Assembly (NCBI GenBank): GCA_963770045.1
Contig: CAVYOD010000019.1
Location: 124,001 to 188,000 of the forward strand
Source: CAVYOD01 sp963770045
GTDB taxonomy: Bacteria > Acidobacteriota > Aminicenantia > Aminicenantales > CAVYOD01
Direction of reading: 5' to 3'
DNA: 64,000 bases
Part shown: one piece after another, positions 27,582 through 37,426 of the stretch
Layout: each line of letters opens with the position of its first letter
How positions within the stretch are numbered: the stretch's first letter is position 1
Translations under genes and position numbers: made by a program
Notes under the pieces: generated by a model
The model's database searches: none
What the model saw: the letters and a program-made list of their open reading frames with translations, nothing else
What the model was told of the DNA's origin: nothing

Positions 27582-30500
27582 TTAGAACATGAATTTCAAT
27601 CCGAGACGAGCTTGGAACGGGGCGAAGAAGGTGCCGGGGAGACCGAACGTGCCGTCTTTTGCGGCGGTGGGACTAGGCTCCCACGTCTTGGTCAAGAGAG
27701 CGGCGTCGCCGGGCGTGACGTTGTCCCTATAGACGTTGGTGTTGATGTAGATGGGGGTTTCGACGTTGAAGACATTGCTCAGGTTGACGCTGAACTGGAG
27801 GACATTTCGGCCGCCCAGCCGCCAGCTATACTCGACATAGGTATCCGCGTAGTACAGGAAGGGGGTCCGGCCGAGATCGGCGCGGTTGAACGGGTAGTAG
27901 CCGGGGCCGTCGACGTTCCAGGAAGTGCTCAGCGGCGTGCCGCTCATGGCCTGCATGACCGCGCCGACAGTCAAGCCCATGGGGAATACGTAACTGCCGT
28001 AGAGTTTAAAAACGAGCGGCCGGTCGGTCGGCAGAGGACCGTCAATATAGTTCAGGTTTTTGTCCTGCTGGAACTGCCACAGGTCGAAAGAGCGCTCGCC
28101 GTTCGGGTTATTGCGGCCGGCTTCGTCGGAGTTGGCCAGGCCGGAGTAGTTTCCGGTCAGCCGGCTCCAAGTGGCCGAGAAGCCCATGAGCCAGTTGTTG
28201 CTCAGCCGCTTCTCGCCGCCGACGTTCACGCCCCAGTACTCGCGTTTGCCCTTCGGCACAGCCGGCACTCCCTCGGGCATCAGGCCAGCGGCTTTGGCCT
28301 CGGCATACTTTGCCTGAATGAAGGGAGAGCCGAGATTGGTGTAATAGTATGTCTCACCGATGCCCGGAAGAACAACGCCCTGGTCATCGATGGCGTAGAG
28401 AACCGACTTGTTCACGATGCGCAGGGAGACCGAGAAGTTCTCGAAGATCTTCTTGTCCACGCCGAAGGCGATTTCTCGCTGGGTGAAGGGTTTTATGTTG
28501 GGGTCGACTAGGTTGAAGGAAGGGGCGCGGAAATCCAGGGTCGCCAGATGCGTCCCGGGATAGTTGCCGTTAACGCCGATCTTTGTGAAATCAAAATCGT
28601 CAAGGGTGTAATAGGCGCTCTTCCACTTGAATCCGCCGAAGGCGTTGGCCGCCACATCGAGCTTCATGACGTCCTGGTAGATGGCGAATGAGCCGTAGAA
28701 CTTGAGGCTCGAGTCGCCGAAGGCGTCATAGACAAAGCCCAACCGGGGCGAGATCTTCTTATTGAAGGGGAAGTTGATGGCCTTGATGCTGGCGTACAGC
28801 GGGTCCTGGCTGTAGCTCGGGATGTACTCTGACTCGGCGCGGACGCCGGCGTTGATCGCCAGTTTGCCGGCGATTGTCCAGCTGTCCTGGGCGTAAAAGG
28901 CCCACTGGTTGCTGAACGCCTTATAGACAGAGCCATAGGGGCCCGTGTCGGCGTTTCCACGGACAGCATACCAGCCGTATTTGCCGCGGCCATAGTCCAC
29001 GCCATACGCGCTCAAGCTCTGGTCCCAGGCAAGGTAAACGATGGGTGCCTGGCCTCCCTGATCGATGTCCTCGCCCTGGCGGATGAACTGGCCGCCAATC
29101 TTGAAAGCGTGTTCGCCACCGAGGTTGAGGAAGTATGTCAGGTCGAGGTTGGCGTTATACTTCTGCCGAACGGTCTTGACGATACCCAAGACGTTTCCGC
29201 GGGGAAAGTTCTGCCAGCTGGGGCCGTGCTGGAGATCCGCGGGGATCTCCGGGAACATGAGGTTGTTGCTAGAGGCGTAGCTGTAGGGCTGTTCCATCCG
29301 GAAACCGTAGTACGGGCTCGTTGAGGGCCCCGGGACCTGGTTGTTCTGATTCGTCCGCCAGAAACCGCCGCGGACGCTGACCAAAAAATTGTTGGAGACG
29401 GTCAAGTCGGCGATGGCGCTGGCGCTTATGTTTGGGTAGTTGAAATCGTAGTCATCGTAGTTCAGCGTGGTGCTCGCGTCATAGGAATTGGGAAAGCCGC
29501 TGGCGCCGCCGCGGACTATCGACAGGTTATTGATGAAGCCGGCGCTCACACGGAGATTCTTGAACGGCTGAGCCGAGAGCTTGGCCTGGACGTTCCAGTC
29601 CACCTGCTTTTGATGGACATCCCTATTAAGGCTAGTACTGAGGTTCTGAATGCTGTAGTCGAGTGTCCGGGTGTAATTGTTATAGTTGGGGATGGCCGAA
29701 CCAAAGAACCAAATCCGGTCCCTGATAATGTAGCCGCCTAGGTTGAACCCGGCTTCGACGTTATACCACTTCTGCTTGCCCACGTACTTGTCCCATGGGT
29801 AGAACAGGGCAGACTGGTTCGCCGACGTGTCGAACCTGTTGTACTGGAGGATGTCGCGGCGCCGGGCCGTCAGGGCTTCGTCATTGTAGTACGCCAGAAC
29901 CTCGCCGTGGAACTCGTTTCCCCCAGACCTGGTCAGGACGTTGACGACGCCGCCGAGCGAGCCGCCGTATTCGGCGTTGTAGCCCGAGGATTTGAAGTTG
30001 ACCTCTTCGACGAAGTCGAAGTTGACGCCCTGGCCGCTCGAGCCATTGATGAGGTTTGTCGTGCTGATGCCGTCGACATACCACATATTCTCGGCACCGG
30101 AGGCGCCATCGACGGACTTGCCGGCCAGCAAGGGCTCATCGGTGACGCCGGGCACCGTGACAAGCAGGGAGTCAAAGTTGCGTCCCTTGGGCAGGAGCGT
30201 GAAGACCTGCCTATTCATTGTAGCGCCCCGGGCCGTGCTCTTGACGTCGATGAGCGGCGACTGGCCGATGACGGTGATCTCCTCGGCGATCGTGCTGGTC
30301 TTCAATGTGATGTCAAGAGTCACGGTCATTTCGGCTGTGACAATGATTTCCTTCCGGACGAGTGGCTGGAATCCTGTCAGAGTGTATTCAATGGAGTATG
30401 TGCCGGGCGGAAGGGCGAACAAGCGGTAGGCGCCCTGGGCATCCGTCACCGCCGTGGCCGTGCCGACCAGGCGCGGACCTTTGGCGGTAATTGAGACGCC

Positions 30501-30629
30501 GGGCAGAGGTGCTCCCTGATCGTCAAGCACTTTTCCGAAGATTTGTCCCGTAGCCCGCTGAGCGGAAAGCGTGCCGGCAAGAAGAAGCACGCAGATGGCC
30601 AGCAGGAAGACGGGTCGCAATTTGTTCAT
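27582..30629 (-). CDS. TonB-dependent receptor with carboxypeptidase-regulatory domain, copy 2 (intact)
   Basis: Outer-membrane receptor of about 1,015 residues from ATG 30629 (MNKLRPVFLLAICVLLLAG, signal peptide). Domains: carboxypeptidase-regulatory-like beta domain (TGQIFGKVLDDQGAPLPGVS, about 25-110), plug (about 125-260, with NMWYVDGIS and SGYNAEYGGSLGGVVNV), then a 22-strand type barrel ending AKDGTFGLPGTFFAPFQARL. The Oar/SusC-like architecture suggests import of a large substrate such as a glycan or peptide; the ligand is unknown. It has no frameshift although neighbouring genes have many. The small upstream ORF stop overlaps the start (ATGA), and a -24/-12 promoter lies about 185 bp upstream. 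Confidence 0.92.
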   Translation of the reverse strand: MNKLRPVFLLAICVLLLAGTLSAQRATGQIFGKVLDDQGAPLPGVSITAKGPRLVGTATAVTDAQGAYRLFALPPGTYSIEYTLTGFQPLVRKEIIVTAEMTVTLDITLKTSTIAEEITVIGQSPLIDVKSTARGATMNRQVFTLLPKGRNFDSLLVTVPGVTDEPLLAGKSVDGASGAENMWYVDGISTTNLINGSSGQGVNFDFVEEVNFKSSGYNAEYGGSLGGVVNVLTRSGGNEFHGEVLAYYNDEALTARRRDILQYNRFDTSANQSALFYPWDKYVGKQKWYNVEAGFNLGGYIIRDRIWFFGSAIPNYNNYTRTLDYSIQNLSTSLNRDVHQKQVDWNVQAKLSAQPFKNLRVSAGFINNLSIVRGGASGFPNSYDASTTLNYDDYDFNYPNISASAIADLTVSNNFLVSVRGGFWRTNQNNQVPGPSTSPYYGFRMEQPYSYASSNNLMFPEIPADLQHGPSWQNFPRGNVLGIVKTVRQKYNANLDLTYFLNLGGEHAFKIGGQFIRQGEDIDQGGQAPIVYLAWDQSLSAYGVDYGRGKYGWYAVRGNADTGPYGSVYKAFSNQWAFYAQDSWTIAGKLAINAGVRAESEYIPSYSQDPLYASIKAINFPFNKKISPRLGFVYDAFGDSSLKFYGSFAIYQDVMKLDVAANAFGGFKWKSAYYTLDDFDFTKIGVNGNYPGTHLATLDFRAPSFNLVDPNIKPFTQREIAFGVDKKIFENFSVSLRIVNKSVLYAIDDQGVVLPGIGETYYYTNLGSPFIQAKYAEAKAAGLMPEGVPAVPKGKREYWGVNVGGEKRLSNNWLMGFSATWSRLTGNYSGLANSDEAGRNNPNGERSFDLWQFQQDKNLNYIDGPLPTDRPLVFKLYGSYVFPMGLTVGAVMQAMSGTPLSTSWNVDGPGYYPFNRADLGRTPFLYYADTYVEYSWRLGGRNVLQFSVNLSNVFNVETPIYINTNVYRDNVTPGDAALLTKTWEPSPTAAKDGTFGLPGTFFAPFQARLGLKFMF

Positions 30630-30802
30630 AGATCTTCTCCTTTTTTCTTCATCCTGACTATGCGCGGATGATAGAATCTGAACCAATCCCCGAGAGAGCG
30701 AGCCGGCTCGCTTGTGCCGGACGGTGTCGTTCTCTCCTCCAAAAGCCTAAAATAATTCATCAGGTCATTTAGCCTCCTTGCATAAATTTCCTCACTTATC
30801 AT
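30626..30802 (-). CDS. Small ORF overlapping the start of TonB receptor copy 2
   Basis: A 58-codon ORF beginning MISEEIYARRLNDLMNYFRL and ending SLGDWFRFYHPRIVRMKKKG, whose TGA overlaps the receptor ATG (ATGA), an arrangement for translational coupling. The ATG falls at the expected start point of the -24/-12 promoter, so translation may be leaderless or begin at an internal codon. The stretch SEPARSLGDWFRFYHPRI resembles SERVHSREWFKLLTPDI in the small ORF before receptor copy 1. Candidate small protein or leader peptide. Confidence 0.45.
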   Translation of the reverse strand: MISEEIYARRLNDLMNYFRLLEERTTPSGTSEPARSLGDWFRFYHPRIVRMKKKGEDL

Positions 30803-30811
30803 TTTTAGATT

Positions 30812-30828
30812 GGCAAGAATTGTGCCAA
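30812..30828 (-). promoter_or_regulatory. Sigma-54 type (-24/-12) promoter for receptor copy 2
   Basis: The minus strand reads TTGGCACAATTCTTGCC, with GG-N10-GC spacing and a perfect TGGCAC block. The site lies inside a 9-bp inverted repeat AGATTGGCA/TGCCAATCT at 30807-30831. The expected transcript start is about 30801. Confidence 0.75.
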
Positions 30829-30965
30829 TCTGGCATATTGCCGTCGAACTAGGAGATACCGAGGCGCCCGCCTGATTATCAGACAGTACACAAGATTCCC
30901 TCGATGAAAGCTGGTTTTTTCCCTGACATCGATATCGGCACAAAATCCATTTTTCCGTATAAGAA

Positions 30966-30982
30966 TCCTAAATTTTGGATTA
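30966..30982. promoter_or_regulatory. Shared 17-bp upstream activator-like site, receptor copy 2
   Basis: TCCTAAATTTTGGATTA, 15/17 identical to 26060-26076, centred about 149 bp upstream of the -24 element, i.e. about six helical turns further out than in copy 1. Candidate binding site of a shared activator. Confidence 0.5.
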
Positions 30983-31059
30983 TTAAGGCCCGAAGTTACT
31001 GCCTTTCCTCCCTCACACGGCAACGATATGCGTTGGCATGGTGTTCTTAAAATGTGCCA

Positions 31060-31089
31060 TTACTGAAACATCTCCAGTTGTGCTAAAAT
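31060..31089 (+). promoter_or_regulatory. Candidate promoter for GWxTD/TPR copy 2
   Basis: TTACTG (31060-31065), 18-base spacer, TAAAAT (31084-31089). The start point would be only a few bases before the ATG at 31099, so the message may be nearly leaderless. Confidence 0.4.
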
Positions 31090-31098
31090 GAGAACATC

Positions 31099-33194
31099 AT
31101 GAGACGCTTCCCTATCATCATCTTTGGTTTTGTTCTGATCATTACGGTTGCCCTCCTTCTCCCGGCCTCGGCCGGGGTCCAAGCAAAGAAAAAAACCAGT
31201 AAGGACCTTCCTCCGCAGTACCGAAAGTGGCTTGACGAAGAGGTCGTTTACATCATCACGCCAAAGGAGAAAGAGGTTTTTCTTCAGCTCGAAAGTGACC
31301 GCGACCGCGAGATCTTTATTAAGGCCTTCTGGAAGCAGCGCGACCCCACGCCGGAAACAGAAAAGAACGAGTTCCGAGAGGAACACTATCGCCGTATCGC
31401 TTACGCCAACCAGTGGTTCGGCAGGAACTCCCCGGGGCCCGGCTGGCGGACCGACATGGGCCGCATCTACATCATCCTGGGAGAGCCGAAGACGATCGAC
31501 CGTTTCGAGAACCTGACCCAGGTCTTCCCGACGGTCATCTGGTTTTACTCGGGCCTGAATTCTCCCGGCCTCCCGTCGAGCTTCAACGTCGTTTTTTTCA
31601 AGCCGGAGGGAACGAGCAGCTATGTCCTTTACAGCCCGATGAAGGACGGACCCCAGAAACTTCTTATCCATTACGCAGGAGACATAACGGACTATGAGAG
31701 CAGTTACCGCGAGCTGATGGACATTGAGCCGGTGATCGCGAGCGTCTCGCTCTCTCTCATCCCCGGCGAGCCGATGATGACTCCCCGGCCGACGATGTCT
31801 TCGGACATTCTGCTGGGAAACCGCATCCCGTCGGCGCCCTTCGAGAAGGTCAAGAGCGATTACGCCGAAAAGCTCCTGCGCTACAAGGATGTCATCGAAG
31901 TCGAATACTACAGCCAACTACATCGACAGCGAGGCCATGATTCGAGTCTATCAGGATCCGGCGGGTTACGCCTTCGTCCACTACCTCATCGAGCCCAAGC
32001 GCCTGACGTTCGATCGGGTCGAGGACCGTTATCACGCCGACCTCGAGGAGAATGTGTCTGTAACTGATCCGCAGGGCCGGCTGGTCTACCAGTTTAACAG
32101 GTCCGTCCCCTTCGACATGACCGAGGGGCAGTTGGCCTCAATTCGGGGTAAGCTCTTCAGTTATCCAGGACCTCTTCCCCCTCGTCCCCGGGTCCTACAA
32201 AATCTCTGTTCTCCTCAAGAACCGGGTTTCGCGGGAATTTACATCCGCCGAGGCCAGCCTTTTTGTGCCCGCGCCCGGAGCGTTCACGCTTTACTCGCCT
32301 TGCCTAGCCAACAGGGTCGATAAGGCTTCCCGGTTCCGCGGACAAAGCAAGCCATTCCTGTTCGGCAGCCTCCAACTTACGCCTTCGCCGCGCAACGATT
32401 TCCTTCCCGGCGAAACGCTCTCAGTCTTCTTCCAGCTCGAGAACGCGCCCCAAGACGTCAGGAACGGTGGCCTCGTCGAATATACAATCTTCAGGGAAGA
32501 CGAAAAGGGCCCGCAGACCGTCCAAACGCTCACCAGGCCACTCGCGGAATACCCGGACCTGACGAGCGTCCTCCAGGAATTTTCGTTGGCGAACTATCAG
32601 GCGGCAAATTACGTCCTGCGGATCTCGGTCCTGAACACTGCCCGGACCCAGCTCATCACCGCCGAGGAGCGTTTCTTTGTGACACCGGTCCCCAGTCTTT
32701 TGAGGCCTTGGGTGCTCTCCGTCCCGCTGCCGTCATCGAGCGCGCCCCAGTTCCTCAACATCGTCGGCACGCAGTACATGAACAAGAAAGACCTGTCCGA
32801 GGCGCGTCCCTTTCTCGAAGCCGCTGTGCGGCGCGAGCCAAACTCTGCGTCCTTCGCCCTCAATTATGCCCGGCTTCTGCTCGAGCTCAAGGACTTCGCC
32901 GGTGTGAAGGCTGTGGCCCAGCCCTTCCTGGCAGACGAGAGGAAGTGGGAATTCCTCGAGCCCGTCGGCAGGGCTTCCCAGGCCCTGGGCGAGTATTCGC
33001 AAGCTATCGCAGTCTATAAGGATTATCTCGCCCACTTCGGGGCCAATCTGAACGTCCTGAACGCCGTCGGTGAGTGCTACCTCCAGCTCGGGGATTCGGC
33101 CGATGCTCTCGCCGCCTGGGAGCAATCGCTCAAGATCGAACCGAATCAGCCGAACCTCAAGGAGAGAGTCCAGGAGCTCAGGCAAAAGAAATGA
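31099..33194 (+). CDS. GWxTD-domain protein with C-terminal TPRs, copy 2 (two frameshifts)
   Basis: Paralogue of 16338-18429. Signal peptide MRRFPIIIFGFVLIITVALL; GWxTD domain with VYIITPKEKEVFLQLESDRD, FWKQRDPTPETEKNEF and GWRTDMGRIYIILGEP near 115-130; beta-rich middle; TPR tail (LSEARPFLEAAVRREPNSAS, DSADALAAWEQSLKIEPNQ). Frame breaks near 31905 (EVEY to TANYIDSEAM) and near 32160 (to SYQDLFPLVPGSYKISVLL), each explained by one base. Repaired length is about 697. It overlaps the next gene by 4 bp. First gene of the plus-strand module. Confidence 0.82.
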
Positions 33195-34099
33195 CAATTT
33201 TCCGACGCAGTCTCTGGCTTTTGACCCTATCAACTATCGCCTTGGCGTCAGCTTGCCTTATGTCCCAAGCCTTAAAGAGCCTCGACAGCGAGAGCCGTGA
33301 TTTTATCTCCAAGGCCAGCTACATCATCACGAAACAGGAGCGCCAGCGCTTTCTAGCCATTCCGGCCGGGGAGAGGGGGGACTTTATCGAGGAGTTCTGG
33401 AAAAAGCGAGATCCCACGCCCGAGACGGAGGTCAATGAATTCAAGGATCAGTACTTCGGCAGGATCGCCGAGGCCAACCATCTCTTCACGGAAGCGGCTG
33501 AGCCGGGGTGGCGCTCTGACCGCGGCCGTGTTTACATCCTGCTCGGCCCTCCCACCAACCGCATCACCTACCCCCGGGGCGTAACCTTTTACGACGTGCC
33601 CAGGGAGTTCTGGTACTACGGGTTCTTCCTAATTCTGTTCACTGATGATGCATGGAACGGCAATTACAAGCTCGACCCGGTGAGCGTGGAGCAGCTCTCG
33701 ATCCTCAACCGGGCCCAGTTGGAATGGCAGCCCCAGATCGCCGCCGAAAAGGGACAGATCGAATTCGATGCCAAGACAAAAATATCCGGGGCTGGCAAGG
33801 TTCTCGTTGAGGTGACCATCCCTTACCGTGTTATTTGGTTCGATATGAAGGACAAAACCCTCCGGGCGACGTTTGTCCTGACCCTTGATCTCATGGAATT
33901 AAACGGGAAGGAGATCCGGCAAACCCGGACCGAGCATACGCTGGAAACGACGGAAGAGGGGCTGCGCGAATCGTATTCCAAAAACCACACCATCGAAATC
34001 CCCGTCGAGGCTCCCGGTGGCGAGTACTGGCTGAGGCTGACTCTCGAGAATACCAACGACGGCAGTAAGGCTTACAAAAGGATCAAATTGTCTTTCTAA
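33191..34099 (+). CDS. GWxTD-domain lipoprotein, copy 2 (GWRSD variant)
   Basis: 302-residue lipoprotein starting MTIFRRSLWLLTLSTIALAS with lipobox ASAC (Cys about 22). Domain text: YIITKQERQRFLAIPAGERG, FWKKRDPTPETEVNEF and GWRSDRGRVYILLGPP, where the usual Thr is Ser. The C-terminal beta domain ends VEAPGGEYWLRLTLENTN. Paralogue of the lipoprotein at 18490-19404, but with an unbroken frame. The start overlaps the upstream gene (ATGA). An IS element sits 21 bp after its stop and separates it from the AP-fold gene that follows in the other module. Confidence 0.85.
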   Translation: MTIFRRSLWLLTLSTIALASACLMSQALKSLDSESRDFISKASYIITKQERQRFLAIPAGERGDFIEEFWKKRDPTPETEVNEFKDQYFGRIAEANHLFTEAAEPGWRSDRGRVYILLGPPTNRITYPRGVTFYDVPREFWYYGFFLILFTDDAWNGNYKLDPVSVEQLSILNRAQLEWQPQIAAEKGQIEFDAKTKISGAGKVLVEVTIPYRVIWFDMKDKTLRATFVLTLDLMELNGKEIRQTRTEHTLETTEEGLRESYSKNHTIEIPVEAPGGEYWLRLTLENTNDGSKAYKRIKLSF

Positions 34100-34119
34100 A
34101 CATTCCCTCCGCGGGGCGC

Positions 34120-35220
34120 TGAACTGGACCAGATACATTAGTGACACCTGGGATAAGATAGGTGTCATGATGTCTATAAGGCCTGCAACGCAATATGGGT
34201 CACTGATTCCGGGCTCGGAATACATCCGATCTCTGGTGCGGCGGGGGACAATCTCTGCGGGAGCGGCCAAGCGGCTGCGCTGGTTTGATCACTATTACCG
34301 TTTCAGAAACGCGCGGCTGACCTGTCGATATTTCGGGATCTCCCCCCAGACGTTCTACCGCTGGAAAGGGAGGTTTGACCCCTCTGACCTGACCACCCTG
34401 GAGGAGGAAAGTCGCCGGCCTTTGCATGTTCGTCAGCCCCGGGCCCCTGCGGCCTTGGTCGAGCGGGTTCTGCAGTTGCGACAACGTTATCCGCGCTGGG
34501 GGAAGGAGAAGCTGACGGTGCTTCTCGAGCGGGAAGGTCACCGGCTCTCCTCGACCAGCGTCGGTCGGATCCTGACCCGGCTGAGGAAACGAGGGGTCTT
34601 GGTTGAGCCTCTCAACGTCCGTTTGGCGCGGGCGGCGCGCAAGCGACGCTGGAAACCCCGCTACGCCGTCCGCAAGCCTCAGGGCTGGAGAGTGGACGGC
34701 CCGGGCGACCTGGTTCAGCTTGACACCCTGCAGATCAAGCTCCGCAACGGCGTGATCCGCTGGCAGTTCAGCGCCCGGGACGTCATCTGCCGCTGGGATC
34801 AAGCCCGAGCCTATCACCGCCCCACCAGCTTCTCCGCCTCCTTATTCCTCGAATACCTGGAACACAAGTTTCCTTTCCCCATCCGGGCCATCCAGATCGA
34901 CGGAGGCTCGGAGTTCAAGAAGCACTTCGAGGAGGCTTGCCTGAGACGGGGACTTAAGCTGTTTATCATCCCCGTCCGCTCTCCCAAGCTCCAGGGTCAT
35001 GTGGAGAGAGCCAATCGGACCCATCGAGAAGAATTTTACGAAGTGGAGGATATCGGACTGACTCTTAGAGGAACACAATAAACAGTTGGAACAATGGATC
35101 GTCACCTATAACACGATCCGACCACATCAATCCCTTGATTACCTGACCCCTTGGGAATATTATCAGTCCTACCTCAAGGAACATAAAACCGGGGCGTCAC
35201 TAATGTAGTGACCTTGTTCA
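34120..35220. mobile_element. IS481/IS3-like insertion sequence
   Basis: About 1.1 kb with imperfect terminal inverted repeats: the left end TGAACTGGACCAGATACATT and the right end (reverse complement) TGAACAAGGTCACTACATTA both continue AGTGAC. The element begins TG and ends CA and carries one DDE transposase. No target duplication is visible. It is inserted inside module 2 between the GWxTD lipoprotein and the AP-fold/TPR gene. Confidence 0.82.
34167..35208 (+). CDS. DDE transposase with integrase core (frameshifted near the 3' end)
   Basis: Helix-turn-helix N-terminus (LTCRYFGISPQTFYRWKGRF about 50-70), then an rve integrase core with first Asp in LVQLDTLQIK, second Asp in AIQIDGGSEFKK and Glu in GHVERANRTHREEF. 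The frame breaks near 35065 just before LEEHNKQLEQW, which continues to RPHQSLDYLTPWEYYQ and a stop at 35208. With one base changed the protein is about 346 residues, as expected for IS481-type transposases. It may be inactive as read. Confidence 0.82.
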
Positions 35221-35260
35221 TGGCCTTGACAGGACTCGGGCCCTGGATTATCTTCTCAAG

Positions 35261-37426
35261 GTGAGGAAAAACGGCTGCTTTTTTGGCCGGGTTTTATTCT
35301 GCTTTTCTGTCTGCGCCCTTCTGGCAGCATCTTTTTTGTATCCCAAAGAGGCCTCGACAGAAGGCAGGCTGAATTTTCTTCTCATCACGATCGATACCCT
35401 GAGACCGGACCGGTTGAGCTGCTACTCAAGCCCGTATCTCAAGACGCCGAATATCGACAGCCTGGCCGAAAAAGGGATCCTCTTTTCGAGAGCATTTGCC
35501 CATACTCCCACGACCCTTGCCTCTCACACGAACATTCTCCTCGGAGTTACGCCCTTATACCACGGGGTCCGGGCCAACGCGAATTTTGTGGTCAGAAAAG
35601 AGTTCTTGACGCTGGCCGGACATCTGAAAACGTTTGGATACGCCACCGGCGCCATTGTGGGCGGCTACCCTCTGGATTCCAAGTTCGGGCTCACCCAGGG
35701 ATTTGATACCTACGACGATGACTTCGGGGGACCCAACCAAAAGAAGTCTCCCCTCCTGGAACGCAAGGCCGATGAGGTTGTGGACAAGGCCCTGAACTGG
35801 CTTAAAGCCAGGCCGTCCCCATGGTTTCTTTGGGTGCATTGCTATGACCCTCACGATCCCTATGAGCCTCCGGCGCCCTTCAGTGTTCAATACAAAAAGC
35901 AGCCTTATGACGGAGAAGTGGCTTACGTCGATTTCGCGCTGGAAAAGCTCTTCGCCTATCTCAAAGAGAATAAACTCTTCGATAAAACCCTCATCGTTTT
36001 GACGGGTGACCATGGTGAATCCCTGGGACAGCACGGAGAGCTCACCCACGGCTTACCTTGCCTACAATACGACCCTCTGGATCCCCCTGATCATCGTTTC
36101 GCCGGGCCTGGGTCCTGGAAAAGTCGATCAATACGTCGGCCACATCGACATCTTCCCGACCGTCTGTGACCTCCTGCACGTTGCCAAACCCTCCTTTCTC
36201 CAGGGAGTTTCGCTTCTCCCCGCCATGGAGGGGAAAGCGATGCCCCGAAGACCGATCTATTTTGAATCCATGGACCCTTATTACAGGATGGACTGCGCCC
36301 CTCTCCAAGGCTACATCGATGGCCCGGAGAAATTCATCGAATCTCCGCGGCCGGAGCTCTATTCCCTGGAATCTGATTTTGACGAGCTCAAAAATCTCGC
36401 CGGGCAGAAAGAATTGGAGGGCTGCAGGAAAAAACTGGGTCAAATAATCAAGGACCTGTCCAATCCCAAAGCACTTCAGTCTGAAAGAAGGATCGATCGG
36501 GAGGCTCTGGAGAAATTGAAAAGCCTGGGCTATGTCTCAACTTCGAGCCCGCAGGAATCCAGAAAAGAAGTCTTTGGGCCCGATGACGACATCAAGGTTT
36601 TTCTTCCCTTTTATAACCGGGCCATCGAGGCCATGGATCTTAACAAAAAGGGAAAAGTGAACGAAGCCATTGCGCTCCTCACCCGGCTCATTGATGAGAG
36701 AAAGGGCTTCGTCACTGCCTATTACGATCTTGCCCTTGTTTATTATCACATGGACAGGCTCTCCGAGGCTATCAATGTTCTCAAGCTCGGGATGGAACGC
36801 GTTCCCTCCGATTATGAGCTCTTCTCCAATTTCGTCAGCTCTCTCGTCATCGCCGGCCGCTACGATGAAGTCATCGCCACGATCAAAGGAGAGCAAATTC
36901 CAGGCCATGGAGACCGATCCAGGAGTCTGGGTCAACCTCGGCGTCGCTTACTCCAAAAAAGGTGATCTGGAGAACGCCAGGACGGCCTACGAAAAGGCTC
37001 TCTCTCTGGATGATCAGAATCCAACGGTTTATAACAATCTGGCCGCCAATTATTTGCAGCTCTCCCGAAAGACAAGGGACAAAATTCTGTTTGCCCGGTG
37101 CATCGAGTACTTTAAGAAGGCGATTGAACTCGACCCCTCGTATGCCTCACCTTACAACGGTTTGGGGACAGCCTACAGCTTGGCCGGCAATCTGGACGGG
37201 GCGATCTACTGCTGGGAAAAAGCCTTGAGTTAAAACCTGATTCCGACGAGGCCCCTATTCTTTGGGATTGGTCTACTTGGATAAGGGGGAACCGGACGAG
37301 GCCCTTAAGTATCTCAGCAATACAAAGAACGCTATGGTCATCTTCTTCCTCCGGGGAAAGGAAAAGAAATTGGAGGATCTGATCCAAAAGTGCAGACGGA
37401 TCGGCCTATCGAGAGCCGGTCATTGA
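35261..37426 (+). CDS. Alkaline-phosphatase-superfamily protein with TPR domain, copy 2 (multiple frameshifts)
   Basis: Paralogue of 20339-22453: GTG start with a weak ribosome site, signal peptide (about VLFCFSVCALLAASF), then LLITIDTLRPDRLSCYSS, HTPTTLASHTNILLG (again Thr in place of the sulfatase Cys), YDPHDPYEPP, LTGDHGESLGQHGE, and TPRs. Frame changes occur near 36050 (one extra T in GGCTTACC), 36895, 37230, 37255 and 37325, and the repaired end (KKLEDLIQKCRRI) stops at 37426. The IS element ends 40 bp upstream and may have replaced the original leader. Either degenerating or poorly read. Confidence 0.75.

Noticed and set aside
30807..30831. 9-bp inverted repeat as a terminator
   Set aside because: It is not followed by a T-run in either direction and coincides with a -24/-12 promoter that better explains it.
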